Shown: positions 1 to 9,407, numbered from the stretch's first letter. The stretch is DNA of 64,000 bases from Prevotella falsenii DSM 22864 = JCM 15124 (GCF_000613945.1 NZ_BAJY01000010.1:1-64000), one strand, 5' to 3'. The notes: generated by a model from the letters alone, not told the origin. A program made the numbers and translations.

Positions 1-290
1 TTAACGTTTTAAGTAACGCTATAAGATTTTTATCGTGAAACAGGGGCGTTGCAAAAGAGCCGCTGCTTCTGCAATAAAGCAGAAAAAACGAATAAAGAAA
101 CAATAAGTTATAATACCTATAAATGGGCATGTGTATTGCTTGAAAGGGTTCGTTTTGCAAAGTGAAGATAGCATTTTGTAGGATAAGAAAATAGGCTTAA
201 TACCTAAAAGTAGGTACACAAAGGACGAAAACACCCCGTTTTTGCACATCTCGGAAAACATGTGCAACGCAAAATACCGATATGTAAGTA

Positions 291-321
291 TTGTCATAAA
301 TACGGAAAGAAAGTACCTTTG
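291..321 (+). promoter_or_regulatory. pflB promoter
   Basis: A TTG (291-293) lies 20 bp before TACCTTTG (314-321). This fits the Bacteroidota TTTG-N19/20-TAnnTTTG promoter. Transcription would start near 328, leaving a leader of about 80 nt before the pflB start at 406. Bases 1-290 hold no gene that I can support. Confidence 0.6.
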
Positions 322-405
322 CAGCAGAAAAATCGAGAATTAATCAAACGACTTTGTGCCTTTCGAGGTGCTTGGTTACAAAATTCACTAAATTATAATA
401 CTGTT

Positions 406-2652
406 ATGAGAGAAGAATGGAGAGGTTTCTCAGGCACCAAGTGGCTTGATGAAGTAAACATGCGTGAGTTTATTCAGGCAAACTATACCGGCTATGATGG
501 CGATGCGGCATTTCTTGCAGAGCCAACAGAGGCAACCAACAAGCTTTGGGGCAAGCTAAAAGAACTCCAAAAGGAAGAGCGTGCCAAAGGCGGCGTTCTC
601 GATATGGAAACAGAAGTAGTGTCAAGCATGACAGCTTACGGCGCAGGATATATCGACGAAAGCATGAAAGACCTTGAAAAGGTGGTGGGTTTGCAGACCG
701 ACAAGCCTTTGAAGCGTGCCTTTATGCCATACGGTGGTATCAAGATGGCAGAGCAGGCTTGCACCACATACGGTTATGAACCTTCTGAAAAGCTCCACGA
801 AATCTTCACGAAATATTGCAAGACCCACAACGATGGTGTGTTCGACGCATATACGGAAGAAATGAAAATCGTGCGCCACAACCACATTCTTACAGGTCTT
901 CCCGATACATACGGCCGCGGTCGTATCGTAGGCGACTATCGCCGTGTGGCTCTTTATGGTGTAGACTTCCTCATTGCAGAGAAGAAAAAGGACTTGATGA
1001 ACTGCGGTTGCGGTGAAATGACAGAAGAAATAATCCGTCTGCGCGAAGAAATCTCAATGCAAATCAAGGCATTGAACGAGATGAAAGAAATGGCGAAGAT
1101 TTACGGTTACGACATTTCAAACCCTGCAAACAATGCTCGCGAGGCTGTTCAGTGGCTCTACTTCGGCTACCTTTCAGCCATCAAGACACAGAACGGAGCC
1201 GCTATGTCGGTAGGCCGTATATCTACTTTCCTCGATATTTACATCAACCGCGACTTCCAAGAAGGCACATTGACCGAGACAGAAGCACAGGAACTTATCG
1301 ACCATATCGTTATGAAGTTCCGCATGGTGAAGTTCGCTCGCATTCCTTCTTACAACCAACTCTTCTCCGGCGACCCTGTTTGGGCAACCCTCGAAGTAGC
1401 CGGTCTTGGCATGGACGGCCGTCATATGGTAACAAAGAACGACTTCCGTTTCCTTCACACATTGGAAAACATGGGTCCATCGCCCGAACCAAACCTCACA
1501 GTGCTCTATTCTCCTACGCTTCCTGAAGGCTTTAAGAAGTACGCTGCTAAGATTTCGGTCAAGACAAGCTCTATCCAATACGAGAACGACGAGGTGATGC
1601 GTCCTATCTGGGGCGACGATTACTCTATCTGCTGCTGCGTTTCTGCAACACAGACAGGTAAGGAAATGCAGTTCTTCGGTGCACGTGCGAACCTCGCAAA
1701 GTGCTTGACATACGCCATTAGCGGCGGTGTAGACCATAAAACACGCGAACAATGCGGTCCCGCACTGCGCCCAATAGAAGGCGACGTGGTAACTTACGAA
1801 GAGTTTATGCCTAAGTTCATGGATATGATGGAGTGGCTCACGGGTATTTATGTGAATACTTTGAACCTCATTCACTACATGCACGACAAGTATTTCTACG
1901 AAGCAGCCGAGCTTGCGCTTATCGATACCGACGTGCGCCGTACGTTCGCAACAGGTATTGCAGGCTTCAGCCACGTGGTAGACTCTATCTCTGCCATCAA
2001 GTATGCTAAGGTTAAGATTATCCGTGATGAGACCGGGTTCCCTCTCGAATTCGAGACTGAAGGGGAATTCCCACGCTATGGCAACGACGACGACCGTGCC
2101 GACGAAATTGCAGTATGGTTGCTAAAGACCTTTATGACAATGATTAGGAAGCACCACACCTACCGTAAATCTGAACCAACAACGAGTATCTTGACCATTA
2201 CTTCTAATGTGGTTTACGGTAAGTACACACCTTGTATGCCTGACGGTCGCGCTTCGGGTGCGCCATTGGCTCCGGGTGCTAACCCATCTTACGGTGCAGA
2301 GCAGAACGGACTGTTGGCTTCGTTGAACTCGGTAGCGAAACTTCCTTACGAATATGCACTCGATGGCATTTCAAACACACAGACCATTGCTCCCGATACA
2401 TTGGGCAAGGACGACGAAGAGCGCACAAACACGCTCGTTGGCGTGATGGACGGATACTTCAGCCGTGGTGCACACCACTTGAATGTAAACGTATTCGGTG
2501 TTGAAAAGCTCATCGACGCAATGGAACATCCGGAGAAAGAGGAGTACGCAAACTTCACTATCCGCGTCAGCGGCTACGCTGTGAAGTTCATCGACCTCAC
2601 CCGCGAGCAGCAAGAAGATGTTATCGCACGTCGTGCTCACGGCAAGATGTAA
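406..2652 (+). CDS. pflB: Formate C-acetyltransferase (pyruvate formate-lyase)
   Basis: Cytoplasmic glycyl-radical enzyme that splits pyruvate with CoA into acetyl-CoA and formate, the anaerobic fermentation route. The product is 748 residues against about 760 in E. coli and is collinear with it. The catalytic cysteine pair sits in an ICCCV motif (C410-C411, with an extra C409), and the glycyl-radical loop RVSGYAV places the radical on G723. An upstream in-frame ATG at 262 exists, but it precedes the predicted promoter and its 48 extra residues do not look like PFL, so I start at 406 (MREEWRGF). The activase gene pflA lies about 225 bp downstream on the same strand. The gap between them has a terminator and tandem repeats, so the two may be uncoupled. 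Family knowledge: the radical form is destroyed by oxygen. Confidence 0.97.
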   Translation: MREEWRGFSGTKWLDEVNMREFIQANYTGYDGDAAFLAEPTEATNKLWGKLKELQKEERAKGGVLDMETEVVSSMTAYGAGYIDESMKDLEKVVGLQTDKPLKRAFMPYGGIKMAEQACTTYGYEPSEKLHEIFTKYCKTHNDGVFDAYTEEMKIVRHNHILTGLPDTYGRGRIVGDYRRVALYGVDFLIAEKKKDLMNCGCGEMTEEIIRLREEISMQIKALNEMKEMAKIYGYDISNPANNAREAVQWLYFGYLSAIKTQNGAAMSVGRISTFLDIYINRDFQEGTLTETEAQELIDHIVMKFRMVKFARIPSYNQLFSGDPVWATLEVAGLGMDGRHMVTKNDFRFLHTLENMGPSPEPNLTVLYSPTLPEGFKKYAAKISVKTSSIQYENDEVMRPIWGDDYSICCCVSATQTGKEMQFFGARANLAKCLTYAISGGVDHKTREQCGPALRPIEGDVVTYEEFMPKFMDMMEWLTGIYVNTLNLIHYMHDKYFYEAAELALIDTDVRRTFATGIAGFSHVVDSISAIKYAKVKIIRDETGFPLEFETEGEFPRYGNDDDRADEIAVWLLKTFMTMIRKHHTYRKSEPTTSILTITSNVVYGKYTPCMPDGRASGAPLAPGANPSYGAEQNGLLASLNSVAKLPYEYALDGISNTQTIAPDTLGKDDEERTNTLVGVMDGYFSRGAHHLNVNVFGVEKLIDAMEHPEKEEYANFTIRVSGYAVKFIDLTREQQEDVIARRAHGKM

Positions 2653-2677
2653 ACGATACACATTATATATATAAGAA

Positions 2678-2715
2678 GTAATTGGGCTGATAGGTTTAGC
2701 CCAATTACTTTTTTT
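2678..2715 (+). terminator. pflB terminator
   Basis: An 11-bp perfect stem (GTAATTGGGCT paired with AGCCCAATTAC) with a 9-nt loop is followed by seven T. It is a canonical intrinsic terminator 25 bp after the pflB stop. Confidence 0.85.
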
Positions 2716-2830
2716 ACACTGACATATCATGGGTTTCGGCTTAGCCTGATAGTTTATTTAGGCTGAAATATCATGGCTTTCGGCTTAGCCCGATTTACTT
2801 TTTTTATATTGAAAACAGTATGGCTTGCGT
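2698..2830. repeat. 45-bp degenerate tandem repeat between pflB and pflA
   Basis: Units begin AGCCC/AGCCT at 2698, 2743 and 2787, giving steps of 45 and 44 bp. Shared blocks are ATATCATGG, TTTCGGCTT and GATTTACTTTTTTTA. The first unit includes the right arm of the pflB terminator, and the third carries a second T-tract. Confidence 0.6.
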
Positions 2831-2877
2831 GAGGATTTACTGATAATACACACGAAATAGCCAATCGCAAGAACATT

Positions 2878-3669
2878 ATGGAAGAACAAATACCCACAAT
2901 AGAATACAGTACGGAGAATACCGAACGTGCCGACGGCAAGAAACTTGCAAGGGTTCACTCCATCGAATCGTTCGGTTCGGTAGACGGTCCGGGCATTCGT
3001 TTCATCGTTTTCCTGAAAGGTTGCACCATGCGTTGCCGCTATTGCCACAATCCGGACACGTGGGATACGCATTCCGACCAACTGATGACAGCCGACGAAC
3101 TCTTGGCGAAAGCCGTCCGCTTTAAAAGCTATTGGGGCACAAAAGGAGGAATAACGGTGAGTGGGGGAGAAGCGTTGTTGCAGATAGACTTCCTCGTCGA
3201 GTTCTTCCGCAAGGCAAAAGCACAGGGCATTCACACCTGTCTCGACACATCGGCACAGCCTTTCCGCCGTACCGGAGCGTTCTTCGCGAAGTTTGAAGAG
3301 CTGATGCAATACACCGACCTGCTGCTTTTCGACATTAAGCACATCGACTCCGACGAGCATAAAAAGCTGACGGGGTGGGGCAACGAGAACATTCTCGACT
3401 GCGCACGCTACCTCTCCGAAATAGGCAAACCCATTTGGATTAGGCACGTTCTTGTGCCCACGATAACCGATAAGGACGAGTATCTGCTGCGCTTGCGCGA
3501 GTTTATAGCCTCGCTGACGAACGTGGAGAAGATAGAAGTGTTGCCCTACCACACGCTCGGCATCTATAAATGGGAAAACCTCAACATGCCCTACACCCTG
3601 AAAGGAATACCCGAACCCACGCCCGAACGCGTGCAACATGCACAGCAGATATTGGAGGGAAAGGCGTAA
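2878..3669 (+). CDS. pflA: Pyruvate formate-lyase activating enzyme (radical SAM)
   Basis: Uses S-adenosylmethionine and a [4Fe-4S] cluster to place the glycyl radical on PflB. The product is 263 residues; E. coli PflA is about 246. The radical-SAM CxxxCxxC motif is C49-x3-C53-x2-C56 within GCTMRCRYCHNP, preceded by the family signature SFGSVDGPG (31-39). A GGEAL motif and the WIRHVLVP stretch toward the C-terminus are also typical. The N-terminal ~20 residues are longer than usual, so a later start is possible, though no in-frame ATG sits before the core. Adjacent to pflB in the same orientation, as in most PFL loci. Confidence 0.96.
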   Translation: MEEQIPTIEYSTENTERADGKKLARVHSIESFGSVDGPGIRFIVFLKGCTMRCRYCHNPDTWDTHSDQLMTADELLAKAVRFKSYWGTKGGITVSGGEALLQIDFLVEFFRKAKAQGIHTCLDTSAQPFRRTGAFFAKFEELMQYTDLLLFDIKHIDSDEHKKLTGWGNENILDCARYLSEIGKPIWIRHVLVPTITDKDEYLLRLREFIASLTNVEKIEVLPYHTLGIYKWENLNMPYTLKGIPEPTPERVQHAQQILEGKA

Positions 3670-3766
3670 AATCTGCTGATTAGGAAAGTTGAAATGGCGG
3701 ACAAACCCGATTTTATCGTCAGAACAACCCTACCGAACCTGCAAAACTAAAATATTGATACAACGG

Positions 3767-3810
3767 AAAAACTTCGATAAACCAAGTATTTGGCTTATCG
3801 AAGTTTTTTT
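3767..3810 (+). terminator. pflA terminator
   Basis: The stem AACTTCGATAA/TTATCGAAGTT encloses a further CCAA/TTGG pair and is followed by seven T. The A-tract before the stem suggests that it may also act on the minus strand. Confidence 0.8.
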
Positions 3811-3899
3811 GTTTATCGTCGCAACGGACTGTCGTTCAGCCGGAAAATCAAAGTTTTCGTTCCGCCAAATCGGCAATGTTTAAACCCATTCAAACGTGA

Positions 3900-4187
3900 G
3901 TTCCCATGTAAGGAAAGTAGGTTTAAGCAAGCAATCTCGCAGATGTTTTCAAGCAAATCTTCTGATGAAGCAGTGAGCGTTTTGCAGTTTAATATTGTAA
4001 AGATAATTCTCTTAAAAAACGATAATTGCGTTTTGGCATTGCGAAAGCGTAGGTTTTGCAACGCAAAACCTACGCTTTTACCGTGCAAAACCTACGGTTT
4101 TGGAATGCAAAACAATAGGTTTTATAATGCTCTGATGTAGAGATAGTTACGCAACAGCTACGCTTGCGAAAAATATTTACGATTTTA
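3900..4187 (+). repeat. R1 element copy a
   Basis: The core (3997-4187) runs from GTAAAGATAATT to AAAATATTTAC. It holds GCGTAGGTTTTGC facing GCAAAACCTACGC (a 13-bp perfect hairpin), then a second GCAAAACCTACG and GCAAAACAATAGGTTTT. Bases 3900-3996 are also similar to the flank of copy f near 27420-27510, so these two copies share a longer element. Fills the gap between pflA and the MaoC gene; no other gene is seen there. Confidence 0.85.
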
Positions 4188-4228
4188 TTAACTTCTTTCC
4201 GTTCTTTTCTCGTTCCTCGAGAAAGCAG

Positions 4229-4693
4229 TTAATCGAAGTAATACAAGAAGGTAGCAACACCTTCCAAAGCAGGTTTGCGCTCGCCTTCAATCTCTATTTG
4301 GAACTTGATACCCGCCTTGCAGATGCCGCGCAAGTTATCGATGCTGTCGAGCGAAGCCACCAAACGAATGCGCGAACCTACGAGAACAGGGCGGCCGAAG
4401 CGCATTTTGTCCATACCATAGTTCACCATCATCTTCAGATTATGTACTTCCATAATCTGGTTCCACATGTGTGGCAGCAACGAAAGTGTAAGGTAGCCGT
4501 GTGCAATCGTGGTTTTGTAAGCACTTTCTTTCGCAGCACGCTCCGTGTCTACGTGTATCCACTGATGGTCTAAAGTAGCATCGGCAAAAAGGTTGATGCG
4601 CTCCTGATTGACTTCAACCCATTCGCTTTCGCCGAGTTTCTTGCCCAAATAACTTGCCAACTCTTCGTAGTTGTTTACTGTTAGTTTCTCCAT
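4229..4693 (-). CDS. MaoC-like dehydratase (R-specific enoyl-CoA hydratase family)
   Basis: Predicted hot-dog-fold hydratase of 154 residues, the usual length for single-domain MaoC/NodN-type proteins. The hydratase-2 catalytic pattern is visible in FADATLDHQWIHVD (Asp and His), followed by the IAHGYLTLSLLP stretch typical of the family. The start is placed at MEKLTVNN (4693), just downstream of a TATCTTTG box; a longer frame running upstream to 4858 adds about 55 residues with no similarity to the family. Likely substrate is a CoA or ACP thioester, but the sequence does not say which. Single gene, convergent with pflA across an R1 element. Confidence 0.85.
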   Translation of the reverse strand: MEKLTVNNYEELASYLGKKLGESEWVEVNQERINLFADATLDHQWIHVDTERAAKESAYKTTIAHGYLTLSLLPHMWNQIMEVHNLKMMVNYGMDKMRFGRPVLVGSRIRLVASLDSIDNLRGICKAGIKFQIEIEGERKPALEGVATFLYYFD

Positions 4694-4723
4694 TGTTTTC
4701 TCCTTATCTTTGTTTCTTGCCGA

Positions 4724-4731
4724 CAAAGATA
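4724..4731 (-). promoter_or_regulatory. -7 box of the MaoC-like gene
   Basis: TATCTTTG on the minus strand, about 30 bp before the chosen start at 4693. No clear -33 element was seen. It supports the shorter start. Confidence 0.45.
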
Positions 4732-4885
4732 CTAAAAAAGTTCCGAAATTCGTTATTTTTCCTCCCTCTTTCCTATAAATTCTGTTCAAACGATTGTATC
4801 TGTCAGCATATTGGCGATAGCACGACGAAACGTAAAAAAAGCACAAAATAATGCTCAAAAGTTCGTTATTTCAAGAAAATTTACC

Positions 4886-4893
4886 TATATTTG
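4886..4893 (+). promoter_or_regulatory. -7 box of the nitroreductase gene
   Basis: TATATTTG, about 73 bp before the start codon at 4967. No convincing -33 box. Confidence 0.4.
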
Positions 4894-4966
4894 CTGTCGG
4901 GTTGCATAAGCAAACCTACGCCCATAGGTAAAGACGGGCTTATATAAACACAAAAATAAAAAGATT

Positions 4967-5566
4967 ATGACAAAGAATTTTCAGGAAGCAATGGCGCACC
5001 GCCGTTCGTATTATGTATTGGAAGACAAATCACCCATCAGCGATAACGAAATCGTAGAAATAGTAAAGCAAGCCGTTAAGCACGTGCCGTCGGCTTTCAA
5101 CAGCCAGTCTACACGTGTTGTTGTGTTGCTGCACGACAAGCACAAGAAGGTTTGGGACATCACGAAAGAAATTTTAAAGGACATGATGCCCGCCGAAGCC
5201 TTTGAAAACACCAAGGAAAAAATTGAAACGAGCTTTCAAAACGGCTACGGCACACTGCTTTTCTACGAAGACCAAGCACCCGTTAAGGCACTCCAAGAGC
5301 AATTCCCACTCTATAAACAGAACTTTCCCGTATGGTCGGAGCATACCAATGCCATGCACCAGTTTGCCATTTGGACAATGCTCGAAGACGCCGGCTTCGG
5401 CGTAAGCGTGCAGCATTACAATCCGATTATCGACGAAAAGGTGGCAGAAACATTCAACATTCCTGCCGATTGGAAACTCATTGCCCAAATGCCATTCGGT
5501 ATTCCGGGGGCAGAACCGGGAGAAAAAGAATATCAACCCCTCGAAAACAGAGTCCTCGTTCCGTAA
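4967..5566 (+). CDS. Nitroreductase family protein
   Basis: Probable FMN-dependent NAD(P)H oxidoreductase of 199 residues. The N-terminus AHRRSYYVLEDKSPIS and the VPSAFNSQSTRVVVLL stretch match the FMN-binding start of the nitroreductase fold, with the second half (WTMLEDAGFGVSVQHYNP, PFGIPG) also typical of the small single-domain subfamily. The physiological substrate cannot be read from sequence. Monocistronic: its own -7 box precedes it and an intrinsic terminator follows. Confidence 0.9.
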   Translation: MTKNFQEAMAHRRSYYVLEDKSPISDNEIVEIVKQAVKHVPSAFNSQSTRVVVLLHDKHKKVWDITKEILKDMMPAEAFENTKEKIETSFQNGYGTLLFYEDQAPVKALQEQFPLYKQNFPVWSEHTNAMHQFAIWTMLEDAGFGVSVQHYNPIIDEKVAETFNIPADWKLIAQMPFGIPGAEPGEKEYQPLENRVLVP

Positions 5567-5594
5567 GAACAGAGCAACCTGTCTATATGACAGA

Positions 5595-5637
5595 AGGTTG
5601 GCAACCGATGCACCGCTATCGCTTGCCGACCTTTTTT
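5595..5637 (+). terminator. Nitroreductase terminator
   Basis: AGGTTGGCAA pairs with TTGCCGACCT (one G-T wobble) across an 18-nt loop and is followed by six T. Confidence 0.75.
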
Positions 5638-5664
5638 GTGCTCTCAGCAAATCCCCTTGACCTT

Positions 5665-5912
5665 GTAAAAATTATTCCGTTAAACAGCAATAATTGCGTT
5701 TTGGCATTGCGAAAGCGTAGGTTTTGCGATGCAAAACAGCCGCTTTTACCGTGCAAAACCTACGCTTTCGCTTAGCCAAACAATAGGTTTTGCAATGCGC
5801 TGATAGCGAGATGGTTAAGCGAGAGATATGCTTTTGAATAATATTTATACTTTTATGGGCTTATAAAAATATAGGAGACGAAACGCAAAGTTTCGTCCCC
5901 TATGCCTTTTTT
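5665..5912 (+). repeat. R1 element copy b with attached hairpin
   Basis: R1 core 5665-5857. Here the first arm (CGAAAGCGTAGGTTTTGC) matches the third arm GCAAAACCTACGCTTTCG over 18 bp, while the middle arm is the variant GCAAAACAGCCGC. It is followed at 5871-5912 by an ATAGGAGACGAAAC/GTTTCGTCCCCTAT hairpin with a T-tract. Copy c carries the same hairpin. Between 5912 and 6063 there is no gene, only two similar 30-bp stretches (near 5918 and 5977) containing CTTGCTATGTTT and TCAAACAGC. Confidence 0.85.
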
Positions 5913-6063
5913 GCTATGTTTCCGTTCCGCTCAAACAGCCTTGCAGCGTCTTCGAGCACATTTGGGAAGGCTCTTCTTGCTATGTTTTCTCTTCGTTCAA
6001 ACAGCACCGATGCGGTCTGTTATAACTTGAATGGGCAGTCCGTGTAACTGCTGTTGTTATGCT

Positions 6064-7503
6064 TTATAGCAATATCTTGTACACAGCATTGCCGATACGG
6101 ACGACGTAAATACCGCTTTCGGGTATTTGCAGGGTGTGCGAAGCTGTGAGATAACCTTGCGCTATCGTTGCGCCCGCTATGCTGCAAACAGAGTAACGAA
6201 CGGGAGAAGCGAGCCTTACCGGCAGTTCGATGACCAATTTGCCGTCTTTTCCGTACACCTTATATGGCTCGTTGCTGCCCATTTGAGGGGTTTCTATCCC
6301 TGCAGGGAGTTTGCTTGTTTCAATGAAATTGGTGAAATAGTCCCAGCCGGCAGCTTTCCGATACTTCTCTGCCGACCCGATTGGAACATAAATAGGTATG
6401 CCTTTCGGAGCAGAACCGGCGAAAGGATTTATATCCTGAGTAAATTTCTGTGGGTCTATCGTACACACAGGGGGCGTTTCGGCGAGGGCATAGATTTTCT
6501 TCAAGCCTTGAATGTGTCTGAACGGAGCACCTTCGAGATACTTTACGGTAGAGGGCAGCACGATGGAATCTGCCAGACAATCCTCAAAGGCAAGTGCTTC
6601 TATACGTTCTAATCCGTACGGAAGGGCTATTTTCAGTTTCTCGCAGTGTCTGAAAGTCTCTCTTTTAACGGTTCTTACGTTTGCAGGGATTTCGACATCT
6701 TCCAGTTCTCTGCACATACAGCATAAGCCTTCGGGAATCTCGGTAAGCCCTTTGGGCAGCACAACCCGCTTTAACTTGTGGTTGTCGTATAATGCATTTT
6801 TACCCAATCTCTTTACCGAATTAGGCAGAATAAGTTCTTTGAACGACGAACTGCCTAAGCCCATGATGCCGATACTGTCGAGTCCTTCGGGTAAAATCAG
6901 TTCCGATATATACGTATTGTTAAACGCTGCGTTTGAAATGGTTTTGATTGTAGAGGGCAAAACCACCGCCTTTACTTTGGAAGCATAAAGGAAACAATGG
7001 GAGGGTATTTCGGTTACGCCTTCAGGAAACACAATCGGATTGATGTCAAGCCACTTGTCTAAATAGAAACAACCTTCTCCCAGCTTCTTCAAAGATGAAG
7101 GAATATTGACCTTGCGCAGTGTCAGGTTAGCGAAAGCAAAGTCGCCAAACTCTGTAATATCATCGGGAAGGATAACTCGGTCAATATCCAAGTAGTAGCC
7201 GGCCGATGCCAATTCTCTGTCGGCGAAGCCACAATAGGGTATCTTATGGTTCTCTACTTGCGCATATTGCAGGTTGATGATGCGCAAGATGCCGTATCTT
7301 GCACAACGCACCATCGTCTTAAAGTCGGTTTCATTGATAGGTCCGTGCACAATCAGCGAATCTGTCTTGTTCCACTTATCGCCCAAGACTTGCTCCAATT
7401 CTCCGTACTTGCTCACTCTCGCATCGAGGAAATAGGCTTGTCCACATACTTTTTGAGAACAGGCAAACACAAATGGCAACAACAAAAGTATTATTCTTCT
7501 CAT
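6064..7503 (-). CDS. Secreted leucine-rich-repeat (BspA-type LRR_5) protein, possible T9SS cargo
   Basis: Surface or secreted LRR protein of 479 residues. A signal peptide (MRRIILLLLPFVFACS) is followed by many LRR_5-type repeats of the form L.LPxGLxxIxxxAFxxC between about residues 100 and 340. The last ~75 residues form a small beta-rich tail ending SGIYVVRIGNAVYKILL, which resembles the C-terminal sorting domain of T9SS cargo (inference). BspA-like proteins of oral Bacteroidota bind host matrix and other bacteria; binding here is not shown. Has its own promoter. The porE-like gene at 30485 is consistent with a T9SS in this organism. Confidence 0.85.
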   Translation of the reverse strand: MRRIILLLLPFVFACSQKVCGQAYFLDARVSKYGELEQVLGDKWNKTDSLIVHGPINETDFKTMVRCARYGILRIINLQYAQVENHKIPYCGFADRELASAGYYLDIDRVILPDDITEFGDFAFANLTLRKVNIPSSLKKLGEGCFYLDKWLDINPIVFPEGVTEIPSHCFLYASKVKAVVLPSTIKTISNAAFNNTYISELILPEGLDSIGIMGLGSSSFKELILPNSVKRLGKNALYDNHKLKRVVLPKGLTEIPEGLCCMCRELEDVEIPANVRTVKRETFRHCEKLKIALPYGLERIEALAFEDCLADSIVLPSTVKYLEGAPFRHIQGLKKIYALAETPPVCTIDPQKFTQDINPFAGSAPKGIPIYVPIGSAEKYRKAAGWDYFTNFIETSKLPAGIETPQMGSNEPYKVYGKDGKLVIELPVRLASPVRYSVCSIAGATIAQGYLTASHTLQIPESGIYVVRIGNAVYKILL

Positions 7504-7550
7504 AATCGTTTAGCGTTAAATTAGAAATATGTTATATATGCCTTAGATTG

Positions 7551-7582
7551 CAAAAGTAGAGATTAAATCTGACAATTCCAAA
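7551..7582 (-). promoter_or_regulatory. Promoter of the LRR protein gene
   Basis: On the minus strand TTTG (7579-7582), 20 bp, then TACTTTTG (7551-7558). This is a near-consensus Bacteroidota promoter 48 bp before the start codon. Confidence 0.7.
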
Positions 7583-7680
7583 TTTATGTATATTTTTTTT
7601 AACTAAATCATAGCTTTAGTTGGTCTTTATCGCCTGTTCGTAGTTTTATGTTGGTTCGGCAAGGAAATTGCTTTGTTTTT

Positions 7681-7922
7681 GTAAAGGTAATTCTGATGAA
7701 AAACGATAATTTCGATTTGGCGTTGCAAAAGCGTAGGTTTTGCGATACAAAACAGCCGCTTTCACCGTGCAAAACCTACGCTTTCGCAACGCCAAACAAT
7801 AGGTTTTGCAATGCGCCGGTAGCTAATGGGTTACGCAATAGATATGCTTTTGAAGAATATTTATACTTTTATAGGTTTATATAAACATAGGAGACAAAGC
7901 GTAAAGTTTCGTCCCCTATGCT
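7681..7922 (+). repeat. R1 element copy c with attached hairpin
   Basis: R1 core 7681-7872, followed by a 7886-7920 hairpin (ATAGGAGACAAAG facing TTTCGTCCCCTAT) like that of copy b. It lies upstream of the LRR gene and downstream of the RhuM-type gene, both on the minus strand. No gene is seen elsewhere in 7583-7997. Confidence 0.85.
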
Positions 7923-7997
7923 TTGTTTGCTGTGGCAAATGTTCCCGTTTTCGTTGGATATAGCAGAAAAACAGCTTTACATACGAATGGCTACCAA

Positions 7998-8975
7998 CTA
8001 TTTTATATTCCCCAATCGTTTGATAGAGTTGAGGTAATCTTGCTCCACATCGCTGACAGTACGCTGCTTATACTTGCGATATTCGTTTGTTGCGTGCTCC
8101 ATTGCTTCGGTGTGCGACACCTTTCCGGCATCTTTCAGAAGCTGTTCGCCCGACATTGTGAGTATTCTGTCTAAGTAGTTTGCCCAGTCTTCCATCGTCA
8201 TGGGCTGCTCGCGCTCAGCCTGTCGCTCGGCAAAATCCAAATATCCGGACACTAATTGTCCCATTGCCCGAAGCTCTTTGTTGTTCAGATAGTTTTTGGC
8301 TGTACGTGCTTCAAGCAGCGTTGGTTGGTTTCCTTTAAAGGTAAGCAACCCCATAAAGTCCTTTTCGGCGTCGGCACGCTCTACTATCAGCTCGGCTGCG
8401 GTATGCCCATGAATAGCATAATGTATTTTATTCTGCACCTTTTGGAAGAATATTTGCGATACGGAAGCACGTGGGTCGTAGTCGATACTGGTTGCGTAAA
8501 TTTCCAATACCTGCCGATAGAGTACCTTTTCGGTTGCCCGAATATCGCGAATACGGTCTAAAAGCTCTTTCCAATAGCTGCCTCCGCCAAGCTTTTTCAG
8601 TCTGTCGTCGTCGATTGTAAATCCTTTGGTGATGTATTCTTTCAGGCGTTGTGTTGCCCATTGGCGAAAGCGAGTAGCTATGATGCTGCGCACACGATAC
8701 CCCAAAGCAATAATCATATCAAGGTTATAGAAGGTGGTCAGGTACATCTTACCGTCCGCAGCAGCTGTTCGGAATTTCCGAACAACTGAGTTTTCCTGCA
8801 GTTCCTCCTCTTCAAATATATGCTTTATGTGTTCACTTACATTCGATTTGCTCGTTTGATATAAGCTGCATAGCTGTGCTTGCGTAAGCCATAAGGTTTC
8901 ATCTTCAAGCCTTACGTCTAACTTTGTCGAGCCACTTTCGTCTGTATAGATGATTATTTTATTCTTTTCTTCCAT
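7998..8975 (-). CDS. rhuM: RhuM family protein
   Basis: 325-residue protein of the RhuM family, found on pathogenicity islands and plasmids; the molecular function is not established. The N-terminal part (residues ~15-110) is a helix-turn-helix-like region with LWLTQAQLCSLYQTSKSNVSEHIKHIFEE and the hallmark NLDMIIALGYRVRS followed by RFRQWATQRLKEYITKGF. The C-terminal part contains FFQKVQNKIHYAIHGHTAAELI, seen in Fic/DOC-associated and RhuM proteins. Single gene with a TACCTTTG box at 9043-9050, flanked by R1 elements. It is a typical accessory gene and may have been acquired horizontally. Confidence 0.88.
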   Translation of the reverse strand: MEEKNKIIIYTDESGSTKLDVRLEDETLWLTQAQLCSLYQTSKSNVSEHIKHIFEEEELQENSVVRKFRTAAADGKMYLTTFYNLDMIIALGYRVRSIIATRFRQWATQRLKEYITKGFTIDDDRLKKLGGGSYWKELLDRIRDIRATEKVLYRQVLEIYATSIDYDPRASVSQIFFQKVQNKIHYAIHGHTAAELIVERADAEKDFMGLLTFKGNQPTLLEARTAKNYLNNKELRAMGQLVSGYLDFAERQAEREQPMTMEDWANYLDRILTMSGEQLLKDAGKVSHTEAMEHATNEYRKYKQRTVSDVEQDYLNSIKRLGNIK

Positions 8976-9042
8976 ATCAACTACTAACCATTAGCACCTA
9001 ACGATAATGTTTTTACGTTTATAGAGTATTAAATTTCTCCTA

Positions 9043-9050
9043 CAAAGGTA
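9043..9050 (-). promoter_or_regulatory. -7 box of the RhuM gene
   Basis: TACCTTTG on the minus strand, about 68 bp before the start. No clear -33 element. Nothing else is seen in 9051-9200. Confidence 0.4.
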
Positions 9051-9207
9051 GCATTTTTATCGGACATAAACGAAGATTTTTCAAGCTATTTTATGTCTGT
9101 GCAAAGTGCGGGGGAGGTTCTGATACTGTGCCTTTTGTGTGCTGTGTACTTTATTTAGCCACTGTCTAAACATAGCAGTTTGGCGAAAAATAGTTGCAAA
9201 TTGTTAC

Positions 9208-9235
9208 TTGTTGCAATATATATTTCGTACTTTTG
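9208..9235 (+). promoter_or_regulatory. Rubrerythrin promoter
   Basis: TACTTTTG (9228-9235) with a TTG at 9208-9210, 17 bp upstream. It leaves a long leader of about 165 nt before the start at 9408 in which no known riboswitch was recognised. Confidence 0.5.
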
Positions 9236-9407
9236 CAACACGAACAAGATACATTGGATTTATTCCAACAAGGTAAAAGGATTATGAAATAAGGGCGAAA
9301 AAGAAGAAAAACTGCGTCTGTTCCGTTTTAAAAAAGTAATAATGGTATTAAGGAACGACCCGGTTGCTCGCGAACAAAGATACATTTAATATAAAAACAA
9401 AAACATT

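Noticed and set aside
1-290. Minus-strand frame near the left edge (19-297)
   Set aside because: AT-rich, no domain, overlaps the pflB upstream region; I see no supported gene in 1-290.
262-405. Longer pflB start at 262
   Set aside because: The promoter -7 box at 314-321 lies downstream of it, and the added 48 residues do not fit the family.
3790-4140. Short frames inside the R1 copies
   Set aside because: Similar short peptides appear in several copies only because the DNA repeats; frames, starts and ends are not conserved.
4694-4858. Longer start for the MaoC-like protein
   Set aside because: It crosses the predicted -7 box and adds residues unlike the family.
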